Positions 1 to 7,443 of a DNA stretch of 21,516 nt are shown here, in pieces. Below the pieces are notes generated by a model. The model saw only the letters and a list, made by a program, of their open reading frames with translations. It had not been told where the DNA came from and ran no database searches. Origin of the DNA: Syntrophales bacterium (GTDB lineage Bacteria > Desulfobacterota > Syntrophia > Syntrophales > UBA2210); NCBI GenBank assembly GCA_030655735.1, contig JAUSPK010000046.1, positions 1 through 21,516 of the forward strand. The letters are read 5' to 3'. A program made the position numbers and the translations under genes. Position 1 is the stretch's first letter; the number at the start of each line of letters is the position of its first letter.

Positions 1-1
1 T

Positions 2-514
2 CCTGAAGAGGGGTTGAGTCTCCAGTTCTCTAAAAGTGGAGAATGGTTTCAACGGTCGTTGTCAATGGGTGATGACTGTGGTTTGCACGTCCAGAAGATC
101 GGCGTCCAGTGCCTGGTGGAAAAGGTCTTGAAAAATGTGTCAATCGAGGGCAGAATAGAGGCCGAGGGGGGACTTGAGTGTTGCAGATGCCTGGAGCGAT
201 TTGACTTTCCTGTGGAGATTGAATTCAAGTATGTCCTGACACCCGCTGAAGGTCTGGAAGAAGACGAGCTGGAGCTGACCTATGAAGATCTGGAATACGG
301 TCGCTACAACGGTGATGTAATAGATCTGGGCCAGCTTGTAGTCGAACAGATCATACTCCAGGTTCCGATTAAACCCCTTTGCAATGATTCCTGTGGGGGG
401 CTGTGTTCCACCTGCGGGATAAATCTTAATATTCAGAAGTGTAATCACAACACGCAGCAGGAAATCTCCCCATTTGCTGCGTTAAAAAATTTTAAGGTGA
501 AGAAGGAAAGGTAG
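2..514 (+). CDS. yceD: YceD/DUF177 family protein (5' end outside window)
   Basis: 3' part of a DUF177 (YceD) protein, a family usually encoded just before rpmF and implicated in 23S rRNA/50S assembly and, in plants, plastid rRNA processing. The frame is open to the window edge: codons from position 2 read PEEGLSLQF, the usual early family motif (IPEEGL-like), so the TTG at 14 is an internal leucine and the true start lies upstream. Visible features are a first cysteine group CCRCLERF and a second group LCNDSCGGLCSTCG near the C-terminus, probably binding zinc, with an acidic linker between them. The stop is 7 bases before rpmF, so the two are almost certainly co-transcribed. Family assignment is firm from motifs and context; the molecular role in bacteria is less settled. 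Confidence 0.9.
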   Translation, partial: PEEGLSLQFSKSGEWFQRSLSMGDDCGLHVQKIGVQCLVEKVLKNVSIEGRIEAEGGLECCRCLERFDFPVEIEFKYVLTPAEGLEEDELELTYEDLEYGRYNGDVIDLGQLVVEQIILQVPIKPLCNDSCGGLCSTCGINLNIQKCNHNTQQEISPFAALKNFKVKKER

Positions 515-521
515 TATTATT

Positions 522-698
522 ATGGCAAATCCAACCAATAGGCATTCAAGAACAAGAAGAAATATGAGAAGGGCTCACGACGCCCTTACGGCTGTCACAA
601 CCTCTGTATGTCCTCAGTGCAGTGAACCAAAGCTGCCCCACCGCGCATGCCCCCATTGCGGTTTCTACAAGGGGCGGGAAGTCATCTCCGTTAAATAG
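522..698 (+). CDS. rpmF: 50S ribosomal protein L32
   Basis: A 58-residue basic protein of the large ribosomal subunit. The N-terminus is MANPTNRHSRTRRNMRRAHD, the arginine-rich rRNA-binding tail and conserved RRAHDAL segment of bL32. Four cysteines (C30, C33, C43, C46) form the zinc-ribbon version of the protein (CPQC and CPHC), so this is a zinc-dependent paralogue type rather than a cysteine-free one. The length is normal for the family. It starts 7 bases after the yceD stop, and fabD follows after 36 bases. In many proteobacteria plsX and fabH come next; they are missing here. Confidence 0.97.
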   Translation: MANPTNRHSRTRRNMRRAHDALTAVTTSVCPQCSEPKLPHRACPHCGFYKGREVISVK

Positions 699-734
699 AG
701 CTTCCCAGAGCAGGTGCCCTGAGGACGAAAAGAT

Positions 735-1688
735 ATGGATAGCATAGGCATAGTTTTCCCTGGTCAGGGCTCACAATACGTAGGGATGGGAAGGGAACTG
801 TACGAAGGGTTCCACGGAGTGAGGGAGGTTTTTGACCAGGCGGGAGAGGCCCTCAATATTGACATTGCCAGGCTTTGCTTTGAAGGGCCGCAGGATGCCC
901 TTGATCTGACGCCGAACACCCAGGCGGCAGTATTAACCGTGGATATCGCCCTCTATCAGGTATTTGAAAGCGTGATAGGAATAGAACCGGCGGTCCTGGC
1001 GGGGCACAGCCTGGGAGAATATGCCGCGCTCTGCGCCGCAGGGGCTATCGATTTTACCGATGCCGTCAGACTCGTATATGCGAGGGGGCAATACCAGCAG
1101 GAAGCGGTACCCCAGGGCAAAGGCTGTATGGCAGCCATTATTGGTCTCCACCGGGGATCCGTTGAAGAGATATGCCAGACTGCGGACAAGGCCTACGGGG
1201 TAGTCGAGATGGCGAATGACAACAGCCCCGGTCAGTCTGTTATCTCCGGCACCACCGCGGCGGTCGAGCAGGCCATGGCGAAGGCAAAGGAAAAGGGGGC
1301 CCGAATGGCGGTGAAACTCCCCATAAGCGTTCCCTGCCACTGCAGCCTCCTCGATGAGGCGGCGGGGCGGCTGAAAACATATCTGGACCATGTCGCAATA
1401 CAAGACTGCGCGGTAGCGGTAATACCGAATTTTGACCCGCAGGCCCTGCATTCAAGAGATACAACCAAAGAACTCCTGGCGCGGCAGTTGAATTCTCCGG
1501 TACGGTGGCAGGAAACAATAGAGCGGATGTCCCAGAGAGGGATACGGACGGTAATCGAGATAGGACCCAAAAAGACGCTGACGGGTCTTATAAGAAGGAT
1601 AGACAGGGATATCAAAACCCTTAATATAGAGGATAAGGTCTCTCTGGAGGAGGCGGCCGGTTTCTTTGATGGTGGCGAAGCGGCATAG
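735..1688 (+). CDS. fabD: Malonyl-CoA:ACP transacylase FabD
   Basis: Transfers malonyl from CoA to acyl carrier protein, supplying the extender for cytosolic type II fatty acid synthesis. At 317 residues it has the usual family length. Visible motifs are the N-terminal FPGQGSQ (8-14), the nucleophile elbow GHSLGE with Ser92, Arg117 in the substrate-binding helix (YARG) and the catalytic histidine H202 in VPCHCSLL. The C-terminal EIGPKKTLTGL segment is also typical. The ATG at 735 has a GAGGA-like site about 10 bases upstream and the family-typical first residues (IGIVFPGQGSQ). It is first of four fatty acid synthesis genes in a row. Confidence 0.97.
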   Translation: MDSIGIVFPGQGSQYVGMGRELYEGFHGVREVFDQAGEALNIDIARLCFEGPQDALDLTPNTQAAVLTVDIALYQVFESVIGIEPAVLAGHSLGEYAALCAAGAIDFTDAVRLVYARGQYQQEAVPQGKGCMAAIIGLHRGSVEEICQTADKAYGVVEMANDNSPGQSVISGTTAAVEQAMAKAKEKGARMAVKLPISVPCHCSLLDEAAGRLKTYLDHVAIQDCAVAVIPNFDPQALHSRDTTKELLARQLNSPVRWQETIERMSQRGIRTVIEIGPKKTLTGLIRRIDRDIKTLNIEDKVSLEEAAGFFDGGEAA

Positions 1689-1749
1689 ATCCGTCATGCA
1701 TCGAGGAGATGCCGTCTGGGTTTCCGGGCATCGGTAATGAGGGGCACTC

Positions 1750-2535
1750 TTGAAAAACTCACGGATTCTTCATATGAAAACGCCGGTCGCAAGGCCTCTG
1801 GATGGAAAAACAGCGCTGGTAACAGGGGGATCGAGGGGCATCGGAAGGGCTATCGCGGTGGAACTTGCCAGCGCGGGGGCCTTTACCTACATAAACTATG
1901 TCCGTAGTGAAGAGGCGGCCCGCGAGACCCTGAAGATTGTGGAAGACCAGGGGGGCAAGGGAAGTCTCCTGAGATTTGACGTATCGGATTTTGATGCCGT
2001 TAATGACGCCATACAGGGTATAACGAAAGAAACGGGAAGGATCGACATCCTGATAAATAATGCCGGGGTAACGCTGAGCGGTCTCTTTGTAAGAACAAAA
2101 CCTGAGGCGTGGAACAGTGTCATGGACGTCAACCTTACCGGGGCTTTCAACTGCTGCCGGGCGGTCGCCCGATATATGATCAAACAGAGGTGGGGGCGCA
2201 TCGTCAATATGACATCCGTGGTCGCCCTGTCTGGAAACGCCGGGCAGGTCTGTTACTCTGCATCAAAGGCGGGAATTATAGGACTCACAAAGTCCCTGGC
2301 ACGGGAGCTGGGGTCAAGAAATATCTGTATCAACGCCGTTGCGCCGGGATTTATCGAGACCGATATGACCGGATCGATGGAGGGGAAAAGCAGGGGGGAG
2401 GCACTGGACCAGATACCGCTGGGAAGAGCGGGCATGCCGGATGATGTCGCCGGTGTCGTGGGATTCCTGGTTTCCGGGAAGGCCGATTACATCACGGGAC
2501 AGGTGATGCACATCAACGGCGGACTGTATATGTGA
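1750..2535 (+). CDS. fabG: 3-oxoacyl-ACP reductase FabG
   Basis: NADPH-dependent reduction of 3-oxoacyl-ACP to 3-hydroxyacyl-ACP in the fatty acid elongation cycle. It is a short-chain dehydrogenase with the cofactor motif TGGSRGIG (25-32), NNAG (103-106), the catalytic Ser156, Tyr169 and Lys173 (YSASK) and a C-terminal GGLYM. I chose the TTG at 1750 because GAGGGG at 1739-1744 sits 5 bases before it. An in-frame ATG at 1774 has no comparable site but would give the more usual length (253 instead of 261 residues), so the start is not certain. The SDR family is broad, but the position between fabD and acpP makes FabG the natural call. Confidence 0.93.
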   Translation: MKNSRILHMKTPVARPLDGKTALVTGGSRGIGRAIAVELASAGAFTYINYVRSEEAARETLKIVEDQGGKGSLLRFDVSDFDAVNDAIQGITKETGRIDILINNAGVTLSGLFVRTKPEAWNSVMDVNLTGAFNCCRAVARYMIKQRWGRIVNMTSVVALSGNAGQVCYSASKAGIIGLTKSLARELGSRNICINAVAPGFIETDMTGSMEGKSRGEALDQIPLGRAGMPDDVAGVVGFLVSGKADYITGQVMHINGGLYM

Positions 2536-2574
2536 CGCAGTCTGAAATTTGAGATACACGAAGGAGGAGTTTGG

Positions 2575-2814
2575 ATGGCAGTTAATATTGATGAAAAAGT
2601 AAAAGAAATTATCATTGAACAGCTGGAGATAACGGAGGAGGAATGCGTTCCGGAGGCCGCGTTTATAGACGATCTTGGGGCCGACTCCCTTGACATAGTG
2701 GAACTGATTATGGCGATGGAAGACCACTTCGATCTGGAGGTGTCGGATGACGATCTGGCAAAGATACGCACCGTCAAGGATATCACTGATTATATAAAGG
2801 AAAGAATGTCATAG
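2575..2814 (+). CDS. acpP: Acyl carrier protein
   Basis: Small acidic carrier (79 residues) that holds growing acyl chains on a 4'-phosphopantetheine arm. The attachment serine is Ser38 in the motif DLGADSLD (33-40), and helix II continues as IVELIMAMEDHF. An excellent ribosome-binding site, AAGGAGG at 2561-2567, lies 7 bases before the ATG and is the strongest in this part of the operon, as expected for an abundant protein. fabF begins 2 bases after the stop. Confidence 0.98.
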   Translation: MAVNIDEKVKEIIIEQLEITEEECVPEAAFIDDLGADSLDIVELIMAMEDHFDLEVSDDDLAKIRTVKDITDYIKERMS

Positions 2815-2816
2815 TC

Positions 2817-4064
2817 ATGGCGCCGAAACGAAGGGTTGTCATAACGGGACTTGGTATTGTGAGTCCCCTGGGCAATTGCCTGGAAGACACCTGGACGGGA
2901 ATCTGCTCCGGGATATCCGGTGTGGCAGAGATTACCCGATTCGACACCGCCGGATTCAAAACGAAGATAGCGGGAGAGGTCAAGGGATTTGATCCCCTGG
3001 TCTTTGTCGATGTCAAGGAACGCCGCAGACTGGATGACTTCATCATCTATGCCCTTGCCGCCTCGGAGATGGCTGTGCACGATTCCGGTCTGGTGATAGG
3101 GGAGGGAAATTCCGAACGGGTGGGGGTTATCCTGGGCTCCGCAATAGGGGGCCTGGCTACCATGGAGAAGGAAGCGGAGACCCTGCGCACCCTGGGACCC
3201 GGAAAGATTTCCCCCTTTACCGTTCCGGCGATACTGGCAAATCTGGCTGCGGGACAGGTCTCCATACGGTTCGGTGCCAAGGGCCCTATCAACTGCACTG
3301 TGACGGCGTGCGCCGCCGGGAACAGCGCCATCAGTGACGCCTTCAGAACCATAGCCTGGGGGTATGCGGATGCCATGATAACGGGCGGCACGGAGGCGGC
3401 CGTCACTCCCCTTGCCGTAGCGGCATTCGGTGCCATGAGGGCGCTGTCGACCAGGAATGAGGAGCCCCAGCGGGCAAGCAGGCCCTTTGATAAAGACAGA
3501 GACGGATTTGTTATAGGCGAGGGGTGCGGCGTCATAATCCTGGAAGAGATGTCCCATGCCCTTGAAAGGAGTGCCAGGATATATGCCGAGATCGTGGGGG
3601 CCGGATCGACGAGCGACGCGTTCCACATGGCGGCGCCCCCCCCCGGGCATGCCGGAGCCGCCAGATGCATGCGACTCGCCCTGCAGGATGCGGGTATGGG
3701 ACCCACGGACATCGATTACATAAACGCGCACGGCACATCGACGCCCCTGAACGACACGTATGAAACAGAGGCGATCAAGGCGGTCTTTGGTCAGCACAGC
3801 CGGGAGATTGCCGTCAGTTCGACAAAATCCATGACAGGGCATATGCTGGGCGCTGCTGGGGGTGCCGAGGCCATCTTTTCCGTCAAGGCCATCCATGAGG
3901 GGGTGGTTCCTCCGACGATAAATCTGGACAATCCCGATCCGAAGTGCGATCTGGACTATACGCCTCATAAGGCGCAGCGCCGGGAAATCAGGGTCGCCAT
4001 GTCGAACACCTTCGGCTTCGGCGGTATCAACTCGGTTGTGGTATTTAGGAAATTTGAGGGTTGA
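2817..4064 (+). CDS. fabF: 3-oxoacyl-ACP synthase II FabF
   Basis: Condenses malonyl-ACP with acyl-ACP, the chain-elongating ketosynthase. At 415 residues it has full family length. The Cys-His-His active site is visible: Cys165 in TACAAGN, His305 in NAHGTSTPLND and His342 in GHMLGAAGG, with Lys337 in STKS. The gene starts 2 bases after acpP, implying translational coupling. An unusual feature is a run of nine C residues at 3636-3644 coding for part of AAPPPGH (272-278), a surface segment where homologues have a more mixed sequence. The run is a possible slippage site but the frame is intact here. Confidence 0.96.
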   Translation: MAPKRRVVITGLGIVSPLGNCLEDTWTGICSGISGVAEITRFDTAGFKTKIAGEVKGFDPLVFVDVKERRRLDDFIIYALAASEMAVHDSGLVIGEGNSERVGVILGSAIGGLATMEKEAETLRTLGPGKISPFTVPAILANLAAGQVSIRFGAKGPINCTVTACAAGNSAISDAFRTIAWGYADAMITGGTEAAVTPLAVAAFGAMRALSTRNEEPQRASRPFDKDRDGFVIGEGCGVIILEEMSHALERSARIYAEIVGAGSTSDAFHMAAPPPGHAGAARCMRLALQDAGMGPTDIDYINAHGTSTPLNDTYETEAIKAVFGQHSREIAVSSTKSMTGHMLGAAGGAEAIFSVKAIHEGVVPPTINLDNPDPKCDLDYTPHKAQRREIRVAMSNTFGFGGINSVVVFRKFEG

Positions 4065-4075
4065 AGAGGACCATC

Positions 4076-4510
4076 GTGAAGATTGTTATCGGTTCCGACC
4101 ATGCAGGCTTTGATTTAAAGGAGGCGCTCAAGGGCGCTTTCCCCGGCATGACGGACATTGGCACCGACAGCGGAGAATCAGTAGACTATCCCGATTTCGG
4201 GGCCCGGGTGGCCCGCGCGGTCTCCTCGGGGGAGTATGAAAGGGGGATCCTGATCTGCGGCTCCGGTGTGGGGATGTCAATAGTTGCGAATAAGGTTCAC
4301 GGTATCAGGGCAGCGCTCTGTACGGACAGGGAGACGGCCCGCCTGAGCAGGATGCATAACGATGCAAACATACTCGTCCTCGCCGGAAGGCGCACGGACC
4401 TGAAAGAGGCTGTAGCTATCGTCACGGTATGGCTTGAGACCCCATTTGAAGGTGGACGGCACACACGGCGGCTCGACAAGATACGGAATATTGAGGAGGA
4501 AAACAGGTAA
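4076..4510 (+). CDS. rpiB: Ribose-5-phosphate isomerase B
   Basis: Interconverts ribose 5-phosphate and ribulose 5-phosphate in the pentose phosphate pathway. The LacAB/RpiB fold is shown by IGSDHAGF at the N-terminus, ICGSGVGMSI with the presumed catalytic Cys61, and MHNDANIL with His94. I chose the GTG at 4076, which gives 144 residues and the family-typical beginning KIVIGSDHAG, with AGAGG at 4065-4069 upstream. A TTG at 4061 would add five residues and overlap the end of fabF. The stop overlaps the glyA start by one base. The order fabF-rpiB-glyA is known from deltaproteobacterial genomes. Confidence 0.94.
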   Translation: MKIVIGSDHAGFDLKEALKGAFPGMTDIGTDSGESVDYPDFGARVARAVSSGEYERGILICGSGVGMSIVANKVHGIRAALCTDRETARLSRMHNDANILVLAGRRTDLKEAVAIVTVWLETPFEGGRHTRRLDKIRNIEEENR

Positions 4511-5766
4511 TGTCCATATTAGGGAATACGGATCCGGAGATCGCCCGGGCCATACTCGATGAAACCAAAAGGCAGGCCGGCAAGCTTGAACTGATTGCCT
4601 CGGAGAACTTTGTAAGCGAGGCGGTACTCGAGGCCCAGGGCTCCATTATGACGAACAAATACGCGGAAGGGTATCCGGGGAAGAGATATTACGGGGGATG
4701 CGAGTTTGTCGATGTCGCTGAGAATCTCGCCAGAGAGCGCGCAAAGAAGCTGTTCGGCGCCGATCATGTCAATGTCCAGCCGCACTCCGGAAGCCAGGCG
4801 AATATGGGGGTCTATTTCGCCGCCATCCAGCCCGGCGATACCATCCTGGGGATGAATCTTTCCCATGGCGGGCACCTGACACACGGAAGCCCGGTCAACT
4901 TTTCGGGAAGGCTCTACAATGTCGTCTCATACGGTGTGGACAAAGAGACGGAGACCATCGACTTCAACGAGGTCGAGGATCAGGCCAAACGCCATAAACC
5001 GAAGATTATTGTCGTCGGCGCGAGCGCCTATCCACGGATCATCGACTTTCAGGCCTTTCGCCAGATAGCTGACAAGGTTGGAGCGGTAATCATGGCGGAT
5101 ATCGCCCACATAGCCGGCCTTGTTGCCGTCGGCCTGCACCCCTCGCCCGTTCCGGTGTGCGAGTTTGTCACGACGACGACCCACAAGACGCTGCGCGGCC
5201 CGAGGGGCGGCATGATCATGTGCAGGGAAGAATTTGCCAAGGTGCTGGACAGCCGTATCTTCCCCGGCAGCCAGGGGGGACCGCTGATGCATATCATAGC
5301 GGCCAAGGCTGTGGCATTCAAGGAGGCGCTTGAACCGGCATTCAAGGAGTATCAGCTGCAGATCCTGAAGAATGCCAAGGCCCTGGCTTCGGCACTGACG
5401 GAGGGAAGCCTCCGTCTCGTCTCAGGAGGCACCGATAATCACCTTATCCTGATTGATTTGACCGATAAGGGTGTCACCGGGAAAGACGCCGAGGCGGCGC
5501 TCGACAGGGCAGGGATCACCACAAATAAAAACGGCATACCCTTTGACACGCAGGGACCGATGGTCACCAGCGGTATACGGGTTGGGACGCCCGCCCTCAC
5601 GACACGGGGGATGAAGGAAGATGAGATGAGAAAGATAGCCCATCTTATTACCTATATCATCGGCGATGTCGGAAGTGAAGACCGCATCAGAGAGGTAAAG
5701 GGAGAGGTTGCCGCGCTGTGTGAAGGCTTTCCCCTGTACCGGGATCGGATTGAGGGGAGTATCTGA
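4510..5766 (+). CDS. glyA: Serine hydroxymethyltransferase
   Basis: PLP enzyme converting serine and tetrahydrofolate to glycine and 5,10-methylene-tetrahydrofolate, the main one-carbon entry point and the methyl source for thymidylate synthesis. It is a normal full-length protein (418 residues) with KLELIASENFVS near the N-terminus, YAEGYPGKRYYGG (51-63), the cofactor aspartate in MADIAHIAGL, and the PLP lysine K226 in TTTTHKTLRGPRGG. The ATG overlaps the rpiB stop (TAATG), and GAGGA upstream (4495-4499) gives a ribosome-binding site. An 85-base gap follows before comEB, in which I see nothing except the next gene's ribosome-binding site. Confidence 0.97.
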   Translation: MSILGNTDPEIARAILDETKRQAGKLELIASENFVSEAVLEAQGSIMTNKYAEGYPGKRYYGGCEFVDVAENLARERAKKLFGADHVNVQPHSGSQANMGVYFAAIQPGDTILGMNLSHGGHLTHGSPVNFSGRLYNVVSYGVDKETETIDFNEVEDQAKRHKPKIIVVGASAYPRIIDFQAFRQIADKVGAVIMADIAHIAGLVAVGLHPSPVPVCEFVTTTTHKTLRGPRGGMIMCREEFAKVLDSRIFPGSQGGPLMHIIAAKAVAFKEALEPAFKEYQLQILKNAKALASALTEGSLRLVSGGTDNHLILIDLTDKGVTGKDAEAALDRAGITTNKNGIPFDTQGPMVTSGIRVGTPALTTRGMKEDEMRKIAHLITYIIGDVGSEDRIREVKGEVAALCEGFPLYRDRIEGSI

Positions 5767-5851
5767 CAGTATGGTGAGCGGCTGATCTTTTTAGAACCAG
5801 AACCTTGTATCTTTTGTGGAAAGAGGGTAGCGGAATAAGGAGCCCCAGAAG

Positions 5852-6310
5852 ATGAAACCTGAAATGCAGGCCACACGTCCCTCCTGGGATCAATATTTTC
5901 TGGATATTGTCGAGCTTGTGTCGAGGCGTTCCACCTGCCTGAGGCGCAAGGTCGGTGCCATTCTGGTCAGGGATAAGCGGATACTGGCAACGGGGTATAA
6001 CGGGCCGCCTGCGGGGGTAGCACACTGTTCTGAGGTGGGGTGCCTGCGGGACAAGCTGGGAGTACCGTCAGGTGAGCGTCATGAACTGTGCAGGGGCCTT
6101 CACGCCGAGCAGAACGCCATTATCCAGGCCGCTCTTTACGGTGTGAGCACGAAGGGCGCGACGATTTACTGTACCAATCACCCCTGCATCATATGTTCCA
6201 AGATGATCATAAATTCAGGGATAGAATCTTTTGTCTACAGAGAAGACTACCGGGACGAACTTGCCGAAGAGATGCTCGGGGAAGCGGGCATAGAGGGGAG
6301 AAAACTATGA
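5852..6310 (+). CDS. comEB: Deoxycytidylate (dCMP) deaminase, ComEB family
   Basis: Zinc-dependent deaminase predicted to convert dCMP to dUMP, supplying thymidylate synthase. The 152-residue protein has the cytidine deaminase fold: zinc and catalytic motif HAEQNAI (His84, Glu86) and PCIIC (Cys112, Cys115). An additional HCSEVGCLRDK insertion is typical of dCMP deaminases and not of cytidine or RibD deaminases. AAGGAG lies about 10 bases before the ATG. Its stop overlaps the nrdR start (ATGA), tying deaminase expression to the ribonucleotide reductase repressor. Next to glyA and nrdR, this makes a small deoxynucleotide/one-carbon group. Confidence 0.9.
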   Translation: MKPEMQATRPSWDQYFLDIVELVSRRSTCLRRKVGAILVRDKRILATGYNGPPAGVAHCSEVGCLRDKLGVPSGERHELCRGLHAEQNAIIQAALYGVSTKGATIYCTNHPCIICSKMIINSGIESFVYREDYRDELAEEMLGEAGIEGRKL

Positions 6311-6765
6311 ATTGCCCTTTCTGTTCCAACGGGGAAAACAAGGTTATTGACTCACGAGTAAGTAAAGACTGCACTGCGATACGAAGACGGAGAGAATGCC
6401 TGAACTGTAAGAAGCGATTCACCACCTACGAGTATGTCGAAGATGTCCTCCCCGTCGTCGTGAAGAAGGATGGCAGGAGAGAGACCTTTGATAGAAGCAA
6501 GATCTTCTCGGGGATAAAAAAGGCGTGTGAGAAACGCCCGATCAGCATGGAAATAATAGATGATGCGGTTGACAGGATCGAGCAGGAGTGCCAGGATCTC
6601 CAGTTCAAGGAGATACCTACCAACGTTATCGGGGAAAAGATCATGGAACAACTTCACGCCCTTGACGCGGTTGCCTATGTCAGGTTCGCTTCCGTGTACA
6701 GGGAATTTCGGGATGTGAATGAATTCATGGACGAACTGAAGGGGTTTCTTGAAAAGGACAGCTAA
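6307..6765 (+). CDS. nrdR: Transcriptional repressor NrdR
   Basis: Represses ribonucleotide reductase genes by sensing ATP/dATP. The 152-residue protein begins with a zinc ribbon (MNCPFC, Cys3/Cys6, and ECLNCKKRF, Cys31/Cys34), with the DNA-contacting stretch RRRRECLNC. An ATP-cone follows (VVVKKDGRRETFDRSKI onward), and the end contains the conserved AYVRFASVYREF motif. The frame is open further upstream, but the ATG at 6307 gives the universal MNCPFC start and overlaps comEB by four bases (ATGA). Its stop overlaps the ribE start by one base. Target NrdR boxes and nrd genes are not in this window. Confidence 0.97.
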   Translation: MNCPFCSNGENKVIDSRVSKDCTAIRRRRECLNCKKRFTTYEYVEDVLPVVVKKDGRRETFDRSKIFSGIKKACEKRPISMEIIDDAVDRIEQECQDLQFKEIPTNVIGEKIMEQLHALDAVAYVRFASVYREFRDVNEFMDELKGFLEKDS

Positions 6766-7400
6766 TGTTTACCGGCATTGTGAACAGCGCGGGCACTGTT
6801 AAGGATGTAGCCAGAAGGGGAGAGGATGCCCTCCTTGCCATCAGCACATCGATGGGCCTTGATGATGTCAAGATAGGCGACAGTATCGCGGTGAACGGCG
6901 CCTGTCTGACCGTTGTTGCGGTTGCGAAAGACAGCTTCTCCGCAGATGTCTCGGCGGAGACCCTGGCAAAGACAACCTTGAAATGGCTCAAGATCGGGGA
7001 TAAGGTCAATCTGGAGCGGGCCCTTACATTGAATACACCGCTGGGCGGACATTTTGTTCTCGGGCATGTCGATTGTGTCGGAGATATCCGCGAAAGAAAG
7101 GAACGATCGAACTCCATTATATTCGGCGTGGAGATAGGAGAAGAGACCGGCCGGTACATCGTTCAGAAAGGCTCTATTGCCCTGGACGGTATCAGCCTGA
7201 CCGTTAACCAATATGAAAAAAACAGATTTTATGTTAACATCATCCCTCACACCGCCCGGGAGACGACGCTAGGGTTCAAGAAGGCAGGTGACCGGGTGAA
7301 TGTAGAGACCGACATACTGGGAAAATATGTGGAACGATTCGTCCATCCCGACAGGGGAATCAATGATGATTTTCTGTCGAAACATGGGTTTCTGAAGTAA
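6765..7400 (+). CDS. ribE: Riboflavin synthase, alpha subunit
   Basis: Dismutates two 6,7-dimethyl-8-ribityllumazines to riboflavin and 5-amino-6-ribitylaminouracil, the last step of riboflavin synthesis. The diagnostic N-terminus MFTGIV is present. The 211 residues fold as two internally repeated lumazine-binding barrels: the first has NGACLTV and ends near GGHFVLGHVD, and the second has LDGISLTVN. The gene overlaps nrdR by one base. In related genomes ribD usually stands between nrdR and ribE, but here the two are fused by the overlap, leaving no room for it. The symbol follows common proteobacterial usage; ribC is used for the same enzyme in E. coli. Confidence 0.96.
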   Translation: MFTGIVNSAGTVKDVARRGEDALLAISTSMGLDDVKIGDSIAVNGACLTVVAVAKDSFSADVSAETLAKTTLKWLKIGDKVNLERALTLNTPLGGHFVLGHVDCVGDIRERKERSNSIIFGVEIGEETGRYIVQKGSIALDGISLTVNQYEKNRFYVNIIPHTARETTLGFKKAGDRVNVETDILGKYVERFVHPDRGINDDFLSKHGFLK

Positions 7401-7443
7401 CGTTTGAAAAATAGAGAAAATAGATAAGAATAAGAGGAGCAAG

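Noticed and set aside
14..16. TTG as the start of the yceD gene
   Set aside because: Codons upstream to the window edge continue the conserved family motif PEEGL, so the leucine is internal and the gene is truncated by the window.
1705..1735. Hairpin GATGCC/GGCATC between fabD and fabG as a terminator
   Set aside because: A 6-bp stem with a large loop and no T-run inside an evident operon; more likely chance.
2790..3968. Long minus-strand open frame opposite fabF
   Set aside because: fabF has every catalytic motif on the plus strand; the opposite frame gives an unrecognisable, Gly/Arg-rich protein typical of shadow frames in G+C-rich genes.
6088..6306. N-terminal extension of nrdR into comEB
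   Set aside because: The open frame upstream encodes nothing family-like; ATG 6307 gives the invariant MNCPFC start and an ATGA overlap.
7401..7443. FMN riboswitch before ribBA
   Set aside because: Only 43 bases, with no conserved riboswitch stems; likewise the 66-base gap before ribH is too short.
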